Part shown: piece after piece, positions 18,101 through 25,450 of the stretch
How the letters are laid out: the number at the start of each line of letters is the position of its first letter
Numbering within the stretch: position 1 is the first letter of the stretch
Assembly: GCA_910579035.1 (NCBI GenBank)
Contig: CAJTSR010000021.1
Coordinates: 1 to 53,612 of the forward strand
From: an uncultured Muribaculaceae bacterium
GTDB lineage: Bacteria > Bacteroidota > Bacteroidia > Bacteroidales > Muribaculaceae
Direction of reading: 5' to 3'
DNA: 53,612 nucleotides
Translations under genes and position numbers: made by a program
Notes under the pieces: generated by a model
What the model was told of the DNA's origin: nothing
The model's input: only the letters and a program-made list of their open reading frames with translations
The model's database searches: none

Positions 18101-18460
18101 CGATACGTCTGCATCGAAGCTCTCGACGCAGCCGACGGCGGCGACCGGGCCTGCACTGCCGAGCTGTACCTCCTCGACGCCAAGGGCGAGCGCCTTGTGC
18201 GCGAAGCTTGGACGGCAGTATACGCCGACAGCGAGGACGTGGCTACGGGCAACCGCTCGGCCGACAAAGCTTTCGACCTTCAGGAATCGACATACTGGGG
18301 CACTGTCGAAGGTGTCAAATTCCCGCATCACCTCGTGCTCGACCTCGGCGGCAAACGCACATTGTCGGCCATCCAATATCTTCCGCGAATGGAAACCGGA
18401 GCACCCGGCTCTATCGGTCGCTTCCGCATGTACGTGAGCGACACCCCGTTCCCGATGTAA
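15179..18460 (+). CDS. GH43-GH35 fusion glycosidase with C-terminal F5/8 type C domain
   Basis: A 1,093-residue secreted enzyme with a signal peptide (about 1-22). The N-terminal GH43 five-blade propeller (about 25-340) shows WLDTDGNPINAHGGG (catalytic-base Asp35 or Asp37), the Asp176 of RDQTVF and the acid Glu225 of REAPAVF. It resembles the subfamily 24/34 group (exo-beta-1,3-galactosidase or arabinofuranosidase/galactofuranosidase types). The propeller passes directly into a GH35 beta-galactosidase TIM barrel from about residue 346: LLNGKPHVVKAAELHYPRIP, acid/base Glu498 in VENEYGSYG, nucleophile Glu574 in CSEFWSGWFDKWG, and THGGTNWG. Beta-sandwich domains follow, then an F5/8C (CBM32-like) domain at about 955-1090. 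Both active sites look intact. The likely role is sequential trimming of galactan-type chains, probably with the PUL 3-20 kb away. Confidence 0.9.
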   Translation: MANKLIAAIGICLLTATATFAQTAPAAVNGEIWLDTDGNPINAHGGGILYHNGRYYWYGEYKKGKTVLPDWATWECYRTDVTGVGCYSSPDMKEWKFEGIVLPAEPDDPDSDLHPSKVLERPKVVYNPKTGKFVMWAHVESADYSKAAAGVAVADTPTGPFKYLGSFRPNNAMSRDQTVFVDDDGRAYHVYSSEGNATMYISELTDDYLRPTGRYTRNFINQGREAPAVFKHDGKYYILSSGCTGWDPNAAQIAVADSMFGKWTVLGNPCTGPDADKTFYGQSTYVQPVHGKKDLYVAMFDRWNKTDLPDSRYVWLPVDFSSGKPSIAWNNEWNPDKSADQPRFEAGDGTFLLNGKPHVVKAAELHYPRIPRQYWDQRIKLCKALGMNTVCLYVFWNAHEPRPDQFDFSGQNDLRAFVELCKDNGLNVILRPGPYVCAEWEMGGLPWWLLKKKDIRLRESDPYFLERVDKFQQAVAKEVEGLTVADGGPIIMVQVENEYGSYGEDKEYVGQIRDMLRRNFGDVTLFQCDWSSNFTLNGLPDLVWTMNFGTGANIDQQFELLKKLRPQSPLMCSEFWSGWFDKWGANHETRPADDMIAGIDEMLSKGISFSLYMTHGGTNWGHWAGANSPGFAPDVTSYDYDAPISESGRTTPKYDALRKTLAKYADGKLPAVPKQYPTTSVAPFTLTKAAPLFANLPEPKTDEDIRTMEEYDQGFGSILYRTQLPRLASPSLLTVDEAHDYAQIFLDDKYIGTLDRRLGEKELELPACPEGGTLDILVEAMGRINFGRAIKDFKGITDKVTISTEIDGRSFTHELKGWQVYNLPDELAFYENMSFEPFDGKAGGPGVYKGTFNVKKPADTFLDFSTWGKGLVYVNGYPLGRIWSIGPQQTLYMPGCWLRKGENEIVVFDIVGPKETRVEGLREPLLDNLAMPKPLTHREEGQTLNLEGFTPVFEGSFEGGNGWKQLDFGKIAKGRYVCIEALDAADGGDRACTAELYLLDAKGERLVREAWTAVYADSEDVATGNRSADKAFDLQESTYWGTVEGVKFPHHLVLDLGGKRTLSAIQYLPRMETGAPGSIGRFRMYVSDTPFPM

Positions 18461-18476
18461 TCCGGCTATAAACACG

Positions 18477-18528
18477 AAAAACCGACGGAGAACGCCCTCG
18501 CCAAGGCGCGTCCTCCGTCGGTTTTTTA
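18477..18528. terminator. Bidirectional terminator
   Basis: ACCGACGGAG (18481-18490) pairs with CTCCGTCGGT (18513-18522), with inner ACGCC/GGCG pairs. A residues precede it and six T residues follow, so it can serve the GH43-GH35 gene on the plus strand and the barrel gene on the minus strand. Confidence 0.9.
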
Positions 18529-18557
18529 TACAGCCGTATGACTGCTAAATATTGAAT

Positions 18558-19079
18558 CTATATCTTGAATCTGAATCCGAACTGGAACAGACCCTGCGCT
18601 CCAAAGCCGGCTTCTCCAAACATTGCCACAGAGCGTGTAAGGTCAACCTGAGCACCGATAGGAACTATCTGGTACGCGCAGTACGTCTTGGTGTAATTGT
18701 CGTGTCCGTGAGGCTGCATATAGGAAAATTCCACGCCAAGACCCAGTTTGGCATACAGCTTGACGATGCTGTTGCCGTAATACTGGTAGCGGCCGTTGAA
18801 CATCACGGCATGGTAGGCGATGTGCGACGCGTCCGGCCCCTTGGTAGAAGTACTCGAGAAGGTATAGGACGGACCGATCCAGATCTTGGGATGCACCTTG
18901 AAATTGAGGGCGCCCGTAAGCGAGCCCCACGCGGTATTCACGCCGTGCCAGCCGTCGTGCATATTGGTGGCGTCCATCTGTGTGTAGGCACCATACGAAA
19001 CCTGAACCTCGGCTTTCTGAGCATTGGCTCCCATCACTGCGGCAGCAGCCACAATAACTGCGAATAGTTTTTTCAGCAT
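18558..19079 (-). CDS. Small outer-membrane beta-barrel protein
   Basis: A 173-residue protein with a clear signal peptide (MLKKLFAVIVAAAAVMGANA|Q). Alternating strands and aromatic girdle residues point to an eight-strand-type porin or OmpW/OmpX-like barrel, and it ends FRFKI. No specific function can be read. It shares a terminator with the convergent GH43-GH35 gene. A near-consensus -7 box (TACGTTTC, 19111-19104 on the minus strand) precedes it. Confidence 0.8.
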   Translation of the reverse strand: MLKKLFAVIVAAAAVMGANAQKAEVQVSYGAYTQMDATNMHDGWHGVNTAWGSLTGALNFKVHPKIWIGPSYTFSSTSTKGPDASHIAYHAVMFNGRYQYYGNSIVKLYAKLGLGVEFSYMQPHGHDNYTKTYCAYQIVPIGAQVDLTRSVAMFGEAGFGAQGLFQFGFRFKI

Positions 19080-19112
19080 ATCGATATTCGTTTTTTAATG
19101 ATTGAAACGTAT

Positions 19113-19154
19113 GCCATAAAAACACCGCGCGGACGAAATTGTTCGTCCACGCGG
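19113..19154 (-). terminator. Terminator of the Wzi-lipocalin unit
   Basis: On the minus strand CCGCG (19154-19150) and GGACGAA (19148-19142) pair with TTCGTCC (19137-19131) and CGCGG (19129-19125), with one A/C mismatch. TGTTTTTAT follows. Confidence 0.8.
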
Positions 19155-19174
19155 AAAAAAAACGATTCGAGAAA

Positions 19175-19570
19175 TTAAAATTTTCTGCAAGTAATGGTGG
19201 CTTCGTCGTTCTGCAACACCAAGCGGTCGCGTTTGAGTTCCCTTATGTCAAACACTACCTCCGAGCCCGATATGCCCCAACGCCTCAGATCACCGTCCTT
19301 GCTGTACGGAAACTGCATCGACAAGGTTGAGGCGTCTTTGTCGTACTGCATATTGCCGGGGGCAGAGCTTGCCCCCACAGCAGTAAGGTTTACCGTGTGG
19401 AAATTAATGCAATAATATGTCTGAGCAGGCTTTTCCACGACGCCATCTGCAAGCTCTATCTCCATTATCTGCCACTGCCCGTCGAGGTCGCCGTTGATAT
19501 AGCGGTGGTTGAAGCAGCCGGTAAGAGCCAAGGCCACGAATGCCATTATGCTGATTATAAACCCCTTCAT
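19175..19570 (-). CDS. Lipocalin-like lipoprotein
   Basis: A 131-residue protein with a lipoprotein signal ending LTGC (Cys19). The short beta-barrel pattern opens with DLDGQWQIMEIELADG, the usual GxW start of lipocalin-like domains in Bacteroidales. The ligand is unknown. Its ATG overlaps the stop of the Wzi gene (ATGA, 19567-19570), so the two are translationally coupled and probably act together at the envelope. Confidence 0.8.
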   Translation of the reverse strand: MKGFIISIMAFVALALTGCFNHRYINGDLDGQWQIMEIELADGVVEKPAQTYYCINFHTVNLTAVGASSAPGNMQYDKDASTLSMQFPYSKDGDLRRWGISGSEVVFDIRELKRDRLVLQNDEATITCRKF

Positions 19571-21021
19571 AGTATACCTGTTTTACGAAGTGTAACCATT
19601 CCACCCCAGCTGCGGCCAAGAAGACCTCCCATATCCGCTGCCACAGCCCCGCTGAGGCTCCAGCCCTTGAAGCGTTCAAGCCGCAGGGTAAGCTCAAGCA
19701 TCGCGTTTATGTTGCGCTGCACCTCCGGAAGCGGGCCGCCATACGTTCCCCATGTGCGGCTATACGAGAAAAGCCCGCGATAACCCAGACACGGCAATGG
19801 CTGTCCTTCCAAGCCTATATGATGGCCTATAAGGCGGTTGGCTCTGAAATTTATTATATGGCTGGCATTGTATATGGGCGATATGACAAGCGGATTGCCT
19901 ATGCCCATACCCCAATGCTGCCAACCGGTGTATATGCCGTGATTATAGTAATTGTCGCGGCCGCTCACCTGCTCGGGAATCTCGGGAGTGTGGTCCCAGT
20001 ACACCGGGCCGGACTGGTCTTTTGTGCCAAGGTACTCATATACCACCTTGCTCACAAACGGGTTTTCGGGCAGCCCCAGCTCCAAACCTACCAGACAGTC
20101 TTTCCATGCGAAGTCGAGAAACATCATAGAGTGATCCTCGAAATAATGCTCGTAGTACACCGCCGGACGCCAGCCACCGGGAGCATGCCACTCAAGCCGC
20201 GCCGACCACTGCCCCAGATGATTGCCATAGATATTGGACTGTTCGCCTGCCGGCGTGCTCGAATCGCCCCCTGAAGGCACGAACACTCTTATAAAGTCTT
20301 TGAGCGACGAAGGCATTCTGATAATGCGCTCGCCCGCTATACTCCGGCCGCCGAACTGAGCCGCCATTTCAAAGCCGACCTCAAGCTGCACAGGAAATTT
20401 GTCGAGATTTCCCACACGGGCAAAACCGCCCTTGGAGTGAAACAGCACATCTTCGGAGCGCTTGCTGCCCGGTGCCGCCCAGTCGCGCTGCCAGCGGTCG
20501 TCGGTAAACATACCGTAGGATATATATCCCTTAAGGCCGAGCCAGCCGCCAAGGCCGGGTATCACTATGTAATCCGGTGTTTCGAGGCGTACTTCGGGTA
20601 TGGGGCGCGCATTGGTCGAAAACAGGAGGTCGCCGCTGCTGAGCCTGCGGTCAAGCATAAACGGTTCTCGCTCCTTGCTGCCTATCGACAGTGTGAACTT
20701 GCGGTAGCGCACCTCGCCGTAGAGCTGCTGTATGATAAACGACGAGCTGTAATTATAAGCGGCTGCAAGATCGACGCCCGCACCCCAGCCCCAGTGGCTC
20801 GCAGAGTCGGCATCGATGGAGCGGAAGACTCCGGCACGGAAATAACCATTGTTTTTCTTTACCGACGACAAACCGTAGTGGTTGCTCACAAGCCAGAACG
20901 GCGTATTCTCGCCACTGCTGAAAGACGGTTGAGCTTCAGTGGAATAATGAAGGCCATCGAGGGCTGATGCACAGAAAACCGTCGATAAGAGAAAGGCCTT
21001 GAAGAGTAATAATTTACGCAA
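19567..21021 (-). CDS. Capsule assembly Wzi-family outer-membrane protein
   Basis: A 484-residue protein with a signal peptide (KLLLFKAFLLSTVFCASA) and many beta strands rich in Trp and Tyr. Segments such as NTPFWLVSNHYGLSS and YFRAGVFRS near the N-terminus are characteristic of the Wzi/capsule assembly family in Bacteroidetes. E. coli Wzi is a barrel that anchors capsule to the cell surface; the role here is by family only. The only usable start is TTG at 21021: no in-frame ATG precedes it and the signal peptide begins right there. It is followed by the coupled lipocalin-like gene. Confidence 0.85.
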   Translation of the reverse strand: MRKLLLFKAFLLSTVFCASALDGLHYSTEAQPSFSSGENTPFWLVSNHYGLSSVKKNNGYFRAGVFRSIDADSASHWGWGAGVDLAAAYNYSSSFIIQQLYGEVRYRKFTLSIGSKEREPFMLDRRLSSGDLLFSTNARPIPEVRLETPDYIVIPGLGGWLGLKGYISYGMFTDDRWQRDWAAPGSKRSEDVLFHSKGGFARVGNLDKFPVQLEVGFEMAAQFGGRSIAGERIIRMPSSLKDFIRVFVPSGGDSSTPAGEQSNIYGNHLGQWSARLEWHAPGGWRPAVYYEHYFEDHSMMFLDFAWKDCLVGLELGLPENPFVSKVVYEYLGTKDQSGPVYWDHTPEIPEQVSGRDNYYNHGIYTGWQHWGMGIGNPLVISPIYNASHIINFRANRLIGHHIGLEGQPLPCLGYRGLFSYSRTWGTYGGPLPEVQRNINAMLELTLRLERFKGWSLSGAVAADMGGLLGRSWGGMVTLRKTGIL

Positions 21022-21050
21022 AGATATTACAGATATAGGTTTTTACAACA

Positions 21051-21082
21051 CAAAATTAGGCATTTGCCAACAAAGAAACAAG
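21051..21082 (-). promoter_or_regulatory. Promoter of the Wzi gene
   Basis: On the minus strand CTTG (21082-21079), 20 bp, TAATTTTG (21058-21051). The -7 box is perfect and the -33 box has one mismatch. The TTG start lies about 23 nt after the predicted transcript start. Confidence 0.65.
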
Positions 21083-21109
21083 CCGCCAACAAGAAAAGTT
21101 GACAGCTTG
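21071..21109 (-). terminator. Terminator of the hybrid regulator gene
   Basis: On the minus-strand RNA, CAAGCUGUCAAC (21109-21098) pairs fully with GUUGGCGGCUUG (21090-21079), including two G-U pairs. UUUCUUUG follows. The G-U pairs work only on this strand, which fixes the direction. Confidence 0.8.
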
Positions 21110-21129
21110 CTTTCCTATCAGTTTGATTT

Positions 21130-24100
21130 TCATACGCTCTGTCCCCGGCCTTTGCCTTTGAGGTAGTCGGAGGGGTTGACACCGAATTCCTCCTTGAAGC
21201 ATTGCCTGAAGTTGCCGGGAGAACTGATGCCCACCATATAGGATATTTCCGACACGGTATAGCGGCCCGTTTCGAGCAAGCGACCCGCCTCGCGGGCCCG
21301 GCACTTGCGTATCAGGCTGTTGACAGTAAGCCCTGTCACAGCCTTCACCTTGCGGTACAGCGTGGAGTGGCTCATTGCCATCTCACGGGCAATATACTGC
21401 ACATCGAGCTCGGCACTGTCCATATTGGCGGTGATAATGCCCTTCACTTTTTCGATAAATTCGGCATCGGCCTCGCTCATTGTCGACACAATCGGCGGCC
21501 TTGGCCTGCCGTACCGGCGGCCTTGGCCTGCCGTACCGGCGGTTTCCGGGACAGCTTGGGCTGTCCCGGAAACCGCCTTCGCCGCAAGCCTGTGGCGGGT
21601 ATCGAGAATATTGTGTATGCGCGAATTCAGGAGGGTGGAGCTGAACGGCTTGGATATGAACGAGTCTGCACCTGCCTCATAGGCTTCCACACGCGCTTCC
21701 GAGGCAGTTTTGGCAGTAATCACCACCAACGGTATGAAGGATGTTTCTTCGTCGGCTTTCAGTGCCTTGGCCATGGCTATACCGTCCATCTCGGGCATCA
21801 TTATATCGCTGATAATCATGTCGGGCTGCAGACGGCGCGCTTTTTCAAGGCCCTCGGCCCCGTTATAAGCAGGAACCACGGTATACCTGTCGGAAAGCAC
21901 CTCGCTTATGTAGTTGATAATATCCACATTGTCTTCAACCACGAGTATCGACGGTTTAGCCTCATGCTCGGCCTCAACCGCAACGTCATGAGTGTCGGCA
22001 AGCTCGGCCACAGGCAATGCCGACTCCTCTCGCCGCGAAGCCTCGGGGTAGCAGTTTTCGGAGTGTATCCTGAAACGGAACACTGAGCCACGGTGCGGCT
22101 CGCTGTCTACGAATATCTCGCCGTGGTGCAGCTTCACAAGGTTGTACACCAAGGCAAGGCCTATGCCCGTTCCGAGGCACGATTCGGCATTATGGTTTCG
22201 GTAATAGCGGTCAAAAATATGGTCGAGGGTTTCATTTTCCATACCAAGCCCTGTGTCTGATACAGAAATCTCCGTGAAAGGCACACCCGATTCCTCCGTA
22301 TGATAGAGCCTGAGGCTCACCTTGCCCTCCGAGGTGTACTTGCAGGCATTCGACATCAGATTATCCACAATCATACTCATCACTTCGGGGTCAAACCATA
22401 TGTGATAGTCGCCCGGCTCTATGTCGGTATCTATAATCAGGTTGGAATTAGTGTTCAAAGCCGAATATCGGTTGCCAAGCTCGCGTATCATACCCGAAAG
22501 GTCGGCCCGCTGTACTTTAAGACTGCGGTTCTGTGTTTCAGTCTTGCGGAATTCGAGTATGGTGTTGATTAATTCGAGAAGACGCAGCGCCGCCCCGTGT
22601 ATAAGCGATATTTTGCGGCCCTGCTTGGCAGGCATCGACGGGTCGCATTTCAAATCTTCCAACGGTCCTATTATAAGTGTGAGCGGCGTGCGGAGTTCGT
22701 GGGTTATATTGGTGAAGAAACGCATACGCTCGGCAGTCAGCTCCTGCTGTCGGCGTGTGTTGCGTCGTTCAAGAGTAAGGTCGTACTCCAGCTTTATACG
22801 CTTCTTATAGATATTTATCAGGAACAGCACAAGTGCTGCCGCCACGAGGACATAGCACAGTTTTGCCCACCAGGTGGCCCAGAAAGGTGCTCCGACCTTG
22901 ATTGTAAGCACAGCAGGCTCGCTGTCCGGCTCGCCGTTGCGTCCAACGGCCTTGACTGCAAACTTATACGTACCCGACGGCAGGTTGCCGAGAATCACAC
23001 TGTTGCCGTCCGTGCTCGGATACCAGTCGTTGCCAAGACCTTCGACGCGATAAAAATAATCGACAGCCGATGCCGAAGACGCATCAAGCACGTTGAAAGC
23101 CACCCTAACGGTGTTTTCCCTATACGGCAGCTTGACCAGCGATGCCGGCGCAAACAGCTCCGCCACTCCGTCAGAACCGCCTTTGAATACCGAAATGTCC
23201 GTTATCTCCGGCCTCGGCATAACCACTCCGGAGTCCATGCTTTTGGGATTAAAACGCACCACACCGTAGTGCGAGCCGAAATATATGGAGCCATCCAGCC
23301 CTGCCGCGACGCTTCCGGCCGCAAAATCGCCGAATCCCACCTTGTCGTCGTGTTTATAGTTGCGCACCGATCCATCGGCATACAGCACCGATATGCCTCC
23401 CATGGTACTCATCCATATGTTACCCTCGCTGTCGGCCGCAAGCGCCTCGATAAAACTGTCGGCAAGACCTTCCTTGCCACCGATAACGGTATCGGTCATC
23501 AAATCAGGCGTAAAGCGGGCAAGGCCTTCTCCCGTTGCGGCCCATATCTTTCCGTCTTTGTCGGGCAGGAGATAGTTCACGGTGTTCGATTGCAGGCCGT
23601 TCCACGTTGCAAAACGCTCCAACATCTTCATTTTTGAATCGTACACGGCCAGTCCCGCGCCGAACGAGCCGACCCATATCCGACCCTGAGAATCGACCCA
23701 CAGAGTGCGTACAAGCTCCTCGCGCGAATTATCGGAGGCCACAAGCTCCTCTATGCGCCCGTCGTGGCGACAACGGGCTATCCCCCTGCCGTGGCCTACA
23801 AGCACAGAGCCGTCAGCCTCGTCGGCAAAGCAGCGCACATCGCCTGTGCCGGGTATGTTTATTTTCTGAATCTTCGATGAGCCGCGGGGCTTGCGGTAAA
23901 CACCGCCACCGTATGTGCCGAACCATATGGCGCCGTCACGCGCTTTTTTTATGGCAAGTACGGCATTATCGCCAAAATCACGATAATTGGCAATCTTGCC
24001 CGAGGTGCCGAACAAGTCGACACCCTTGCCGTCGGTTCCCACCCACATGCTATCGCCGTCGGCACATATGGCCATTATGGAATTGTAGCTTGTATCGAAC

Positions 24101-25194
24101 GGGCGTGTCGACGTGTCATAGCGGTCGAAAAGAGCGTCGCGGGAGGTAAGCACGTCCAGCCCGTCGCCGTAGGTTCCGAACCACACATTTCCGAAACTGT
24201 CCTGAAACACAGACTCGACGGTCTTGTTCGACAGCCTCTGCCGGGCATCTGTTTCGCCCGCGATATTGGTAAAACGGATCTGCCCCGGCGAACGCATCAT
24301 AGTATTCTGCACCTCGAGCGAGCTTACGCCCCCGTTTTCGGTGGCAATCCACAGACGTCCGTCGCGGCTTTGGGTTATGTCGAGCACATTGTTTGAAATC
24401 AGCGAGCCTTTGTCGTAGTCGGAATGCCTGAAGCTTGTGAATGTGCCGTCGATCGGATTGAATAGCGCCAGACCGCCGTCCGTGCCCACCCACACGTTGT
24501 TGCCACGGTCCACATACACCACGCGCACCCTGTCGCCGGGAAGGCTCGACGGGTCGGAGGCATCGTGGCGATAATTGCGTATCGTTCCCTCCTCCGGCTT
24601 GAACACGCTGAAACCGGCATCGGCGTGGGCCAAGTACACATTCCCAAGACCGTCGGCATCGACGTCCCACAGGCGGTCGTCGGGCCAGCCGTCGACAGTG
24701 CGGGTATTGTAGTGGGTGAACGTCCCGTTTTTCTTATCCATATAGTCGAGGCCGTCGGTATAGGTACAGACCCACAAGCCGCGCTCGTCGCCGGCATCGC
24801 ATACCGAGGTCACGGCGTCGGCCACTATGCTCGCCGTGTCGGCATCGTTATGCCTGAAGTGTCGGAACGTATAGCTGTCGCAGTCGAGGGCGTCGAGTCC
24901 GTAGCGCTGGGTGGCAATCCACAGCGTGTTCGCGTAGTGGTCGGCATACAGCCTGTTCAAGGCATTTGCCGACAGCGATGCCGAATCCTTGCGGAACGCC
25001 CTGAACGAACTGCCGTCGAAACGGTTCAGCCCCGACTCGGTAGACACCCACACATACCCTTTGGCGTCCTGCGCTATGCCCATTATATAATTGTTGCTCA
25101 GACCGTGCTCGCGTCCGAAATGCAGCATACGCGGCTCGGCAAAGCCTGCGAGCGCAACCGATAGCATAACAATAAGGAGTATTCTGTACTTCAT
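21130..25194 (-). CDS. Hybrid two-component system regulator of the polysaccharide locus
   Basis: A 1,354-residue one-protein signalling chain. After the signal peptide come repeated beta-propeller blades with motifs such as GYVWVSTESGLNRFD and NVWVGTDGGLALFNP (about 25-690). A Y_Y_Y domain (about 700-780) and a transmembrane helix (about 785-805) follow. The HisKA domain shows NITHELRTPLTLIIGPL (His832), then an ATPase domain with DTGLGM and GIGLALVYNL. The receiver domain has phosphoacceptor Asp1130 (ISDIMMPEMDG), and an AraC-type DNA-binding domain lies at about 1250-1350. Such proteins sense oligosaccharides in the periplasm and activate an adjacent PUL; it is divergent from the SusE/C/D genes here. 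The receiver-to-AraC linker (about 1206-1234) is made of a palindrome and a 22-bp tandem repeat (see findings). Confidence 0.95.
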   Translation of the reverse strand: MKYRILLIVMLSVALAGFAEPRMLHFGREHGLSNNYIMGIAQDAKGYVWVSTESGLNRFDGSSFRAFRKDSASLSANALNRLYADHYANTLWIATQRYGLDALDCDSYTFRHFRHNDADTASIVADAVTSVCDAGDERGLWVCTYTDGLDYMDKKNGTFTHYNTRTVDGWPDDRLWDVDADGLGNVYLAHADAGFSVFKPEEGTIRNYRHDASDPSSLPGDRVRVVYVDRGNNVWVGTDGGLALFNPIDGTFTSFRHSDYDKGSLISNNVLDITQSRDGRLWIATENGGVSSLEVQNTMMRSPGQIRFTNIAGETDARQRLSNKTVESVFQDSFGNVWFGTYGDGLDVLTSRDALFDRYDTSTRPFDTSYNSIMAICADGDSMWVGTDGKGVDLFGTSGKIANYRDFGDNAVLAIKKARDGAIWFGTYGGGVYRKPRGSSKIQKINIPGTGDVRCFADEADGSVLVGHGRGIARCRHDGRIEELVASDNSREELVRTLWVDSQGRIWVGSFGAGLAVYDSKMKMLERFATWNGLQSNTVNYLLPDKDGKIWAATGEGLARFTPDLMTDTVIGGKEGLADSFIEALAADSEGNIWMSTMGGISVLYADGSVRNYKHDDKVGFGDFAAGSVAAGLDGSIYFGSHYGVVRFNPKSMDSGVVMPRPEITDISVFKGGSDGVAELFAPASLVKLPYRENTVRVAFNVLDASSASAVDYFYRVEGLGNDWYPSTDGNSVILGNLPSGTYKFAVKAVGRNGEPDSEPAVLTIKVGAPFWATWWAKLCYVLVAAALVLFLINIYKKRIKLEYDLTLERRNTRRQQELTAERMRFFTNITHELRTPLTLIIGPLEDLKCDPSMPAKQGRKISLIHGAALRLLELINTILEFRKTETQNRSLKVQRADLSGMIRELGNRYSALNTNSNLIIDTDIEPGDYHIWFDPEVMSMIVDNLMSNACKYTSEGKVSLRLYHTEESGVPFTEISVSDTGLGMENETLDHIFDRYYRNHNAESCLGTGIGLALVYNLVKLHHGEIFVDSEPHRGSVFRFRIHSENCYPEASRREESALPVAELADTHDVAVEAEHEAKPSILVVEDNVDIINYISEVLSDRYTVVPAYNGAEGLEKARRLQPDMIISDIMMPEMDGIAMAKALKADEETSFIPLVVITAKTASEARVEAYEAGADSFISKPFSSTLLNSRIHNILDTRHRLAAKAVSGTAQAVPETAGTAGQGRRYGRPRPPIVSTMSEADAEFIEKVKGIITANMDSAELDVQYIAREMAMSHSTLYRKVKAVTGLTVNSLIRKCRAREAGRLLETGRYTVSEISYMVGISSPGNFRQCFKEEFGVNPSDYLKGKGRGQSV
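21493..21536. repeat. 22-bp tandem repeat, two copies, inside the hybrid regulator gene
   Basis: Two identical 22-bp copies (21493-21514 and 21515-21536), each beginning CGGCGGCCTTGGCCTG, followed by a further CGGCGG. The unit is not a multiple of three, so the two copies are translated in different frames and a change in copy number would shift the frame before the AraC domain. Confidence 0.95.
21538..21577. repeat. Perfect 17-bp inverted repeat, 6-nt loop, inside the hybrid regulator gene
   Basis: GGCGGTTTCCGGGACAG (21538-21554) and its exact complement CTGTCCCGGAAACCGCC (21561-21577) flank CTTGGG. It directly abuts the tandem repeat. A perfect GC-rich palindrome in coding DNA looks like an inserted REP-type element rather than selected protein sequence. 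Confidence 0.95.
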
Positions 25195-25222
25195 ACCCGG
25201 GATATAGAACTAAGGTTTTTCA

Positions 25223-25230
25223 CAAATTTA
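25223..25230 (-). promoter_or_regulatory. -7 box for the hybrid regulator gene
   Basis: TAAATTTG on the minus strand, 28 bp before the ATG at 25194. No -33 TTTG is seen. Confidence 0.45.
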
Positions 25231-25336
25231 CTCAATTTTTGCCGAATATAAGCCATTGGCAGCGTCCGAAAGTGTTAATGACCTATAACAGTCAATCGCT
25301 GACGAAAAACAGACTCGCCACCTATTACCATATGTC

Positions 25337-25344
25337 TACCTTTG
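25337..25344 (+). promoter_or_regulatory. -7 box of the SusE-SusC-SusD operon
   Basis: TACCTTTG, a perfect -7 match, with no TTTG at -33. This fits a promoter that needs the divergent hybrid regulator as activator. The leader to the ATG at 25451 would be about 100 nt. Confidence 0.55.
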
Positions 25345-25450
25345 CGCCGTAAACCATCGAAAAACGGTTGCTTCCCCACAAGCACCTCCCTCATACAAGA
25401 CGTAACTAAATAAACTAATCCAACATAACCTTAAATTAAAGACACCTTTT

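Noticed and set aside
21493..21577. CRISPR-like repeat or recombinase inversion site
   Set aside because: There are only two repeat copies without spacers, and a single palindrome without a distant partner or a nearby recombinase gene in the window.
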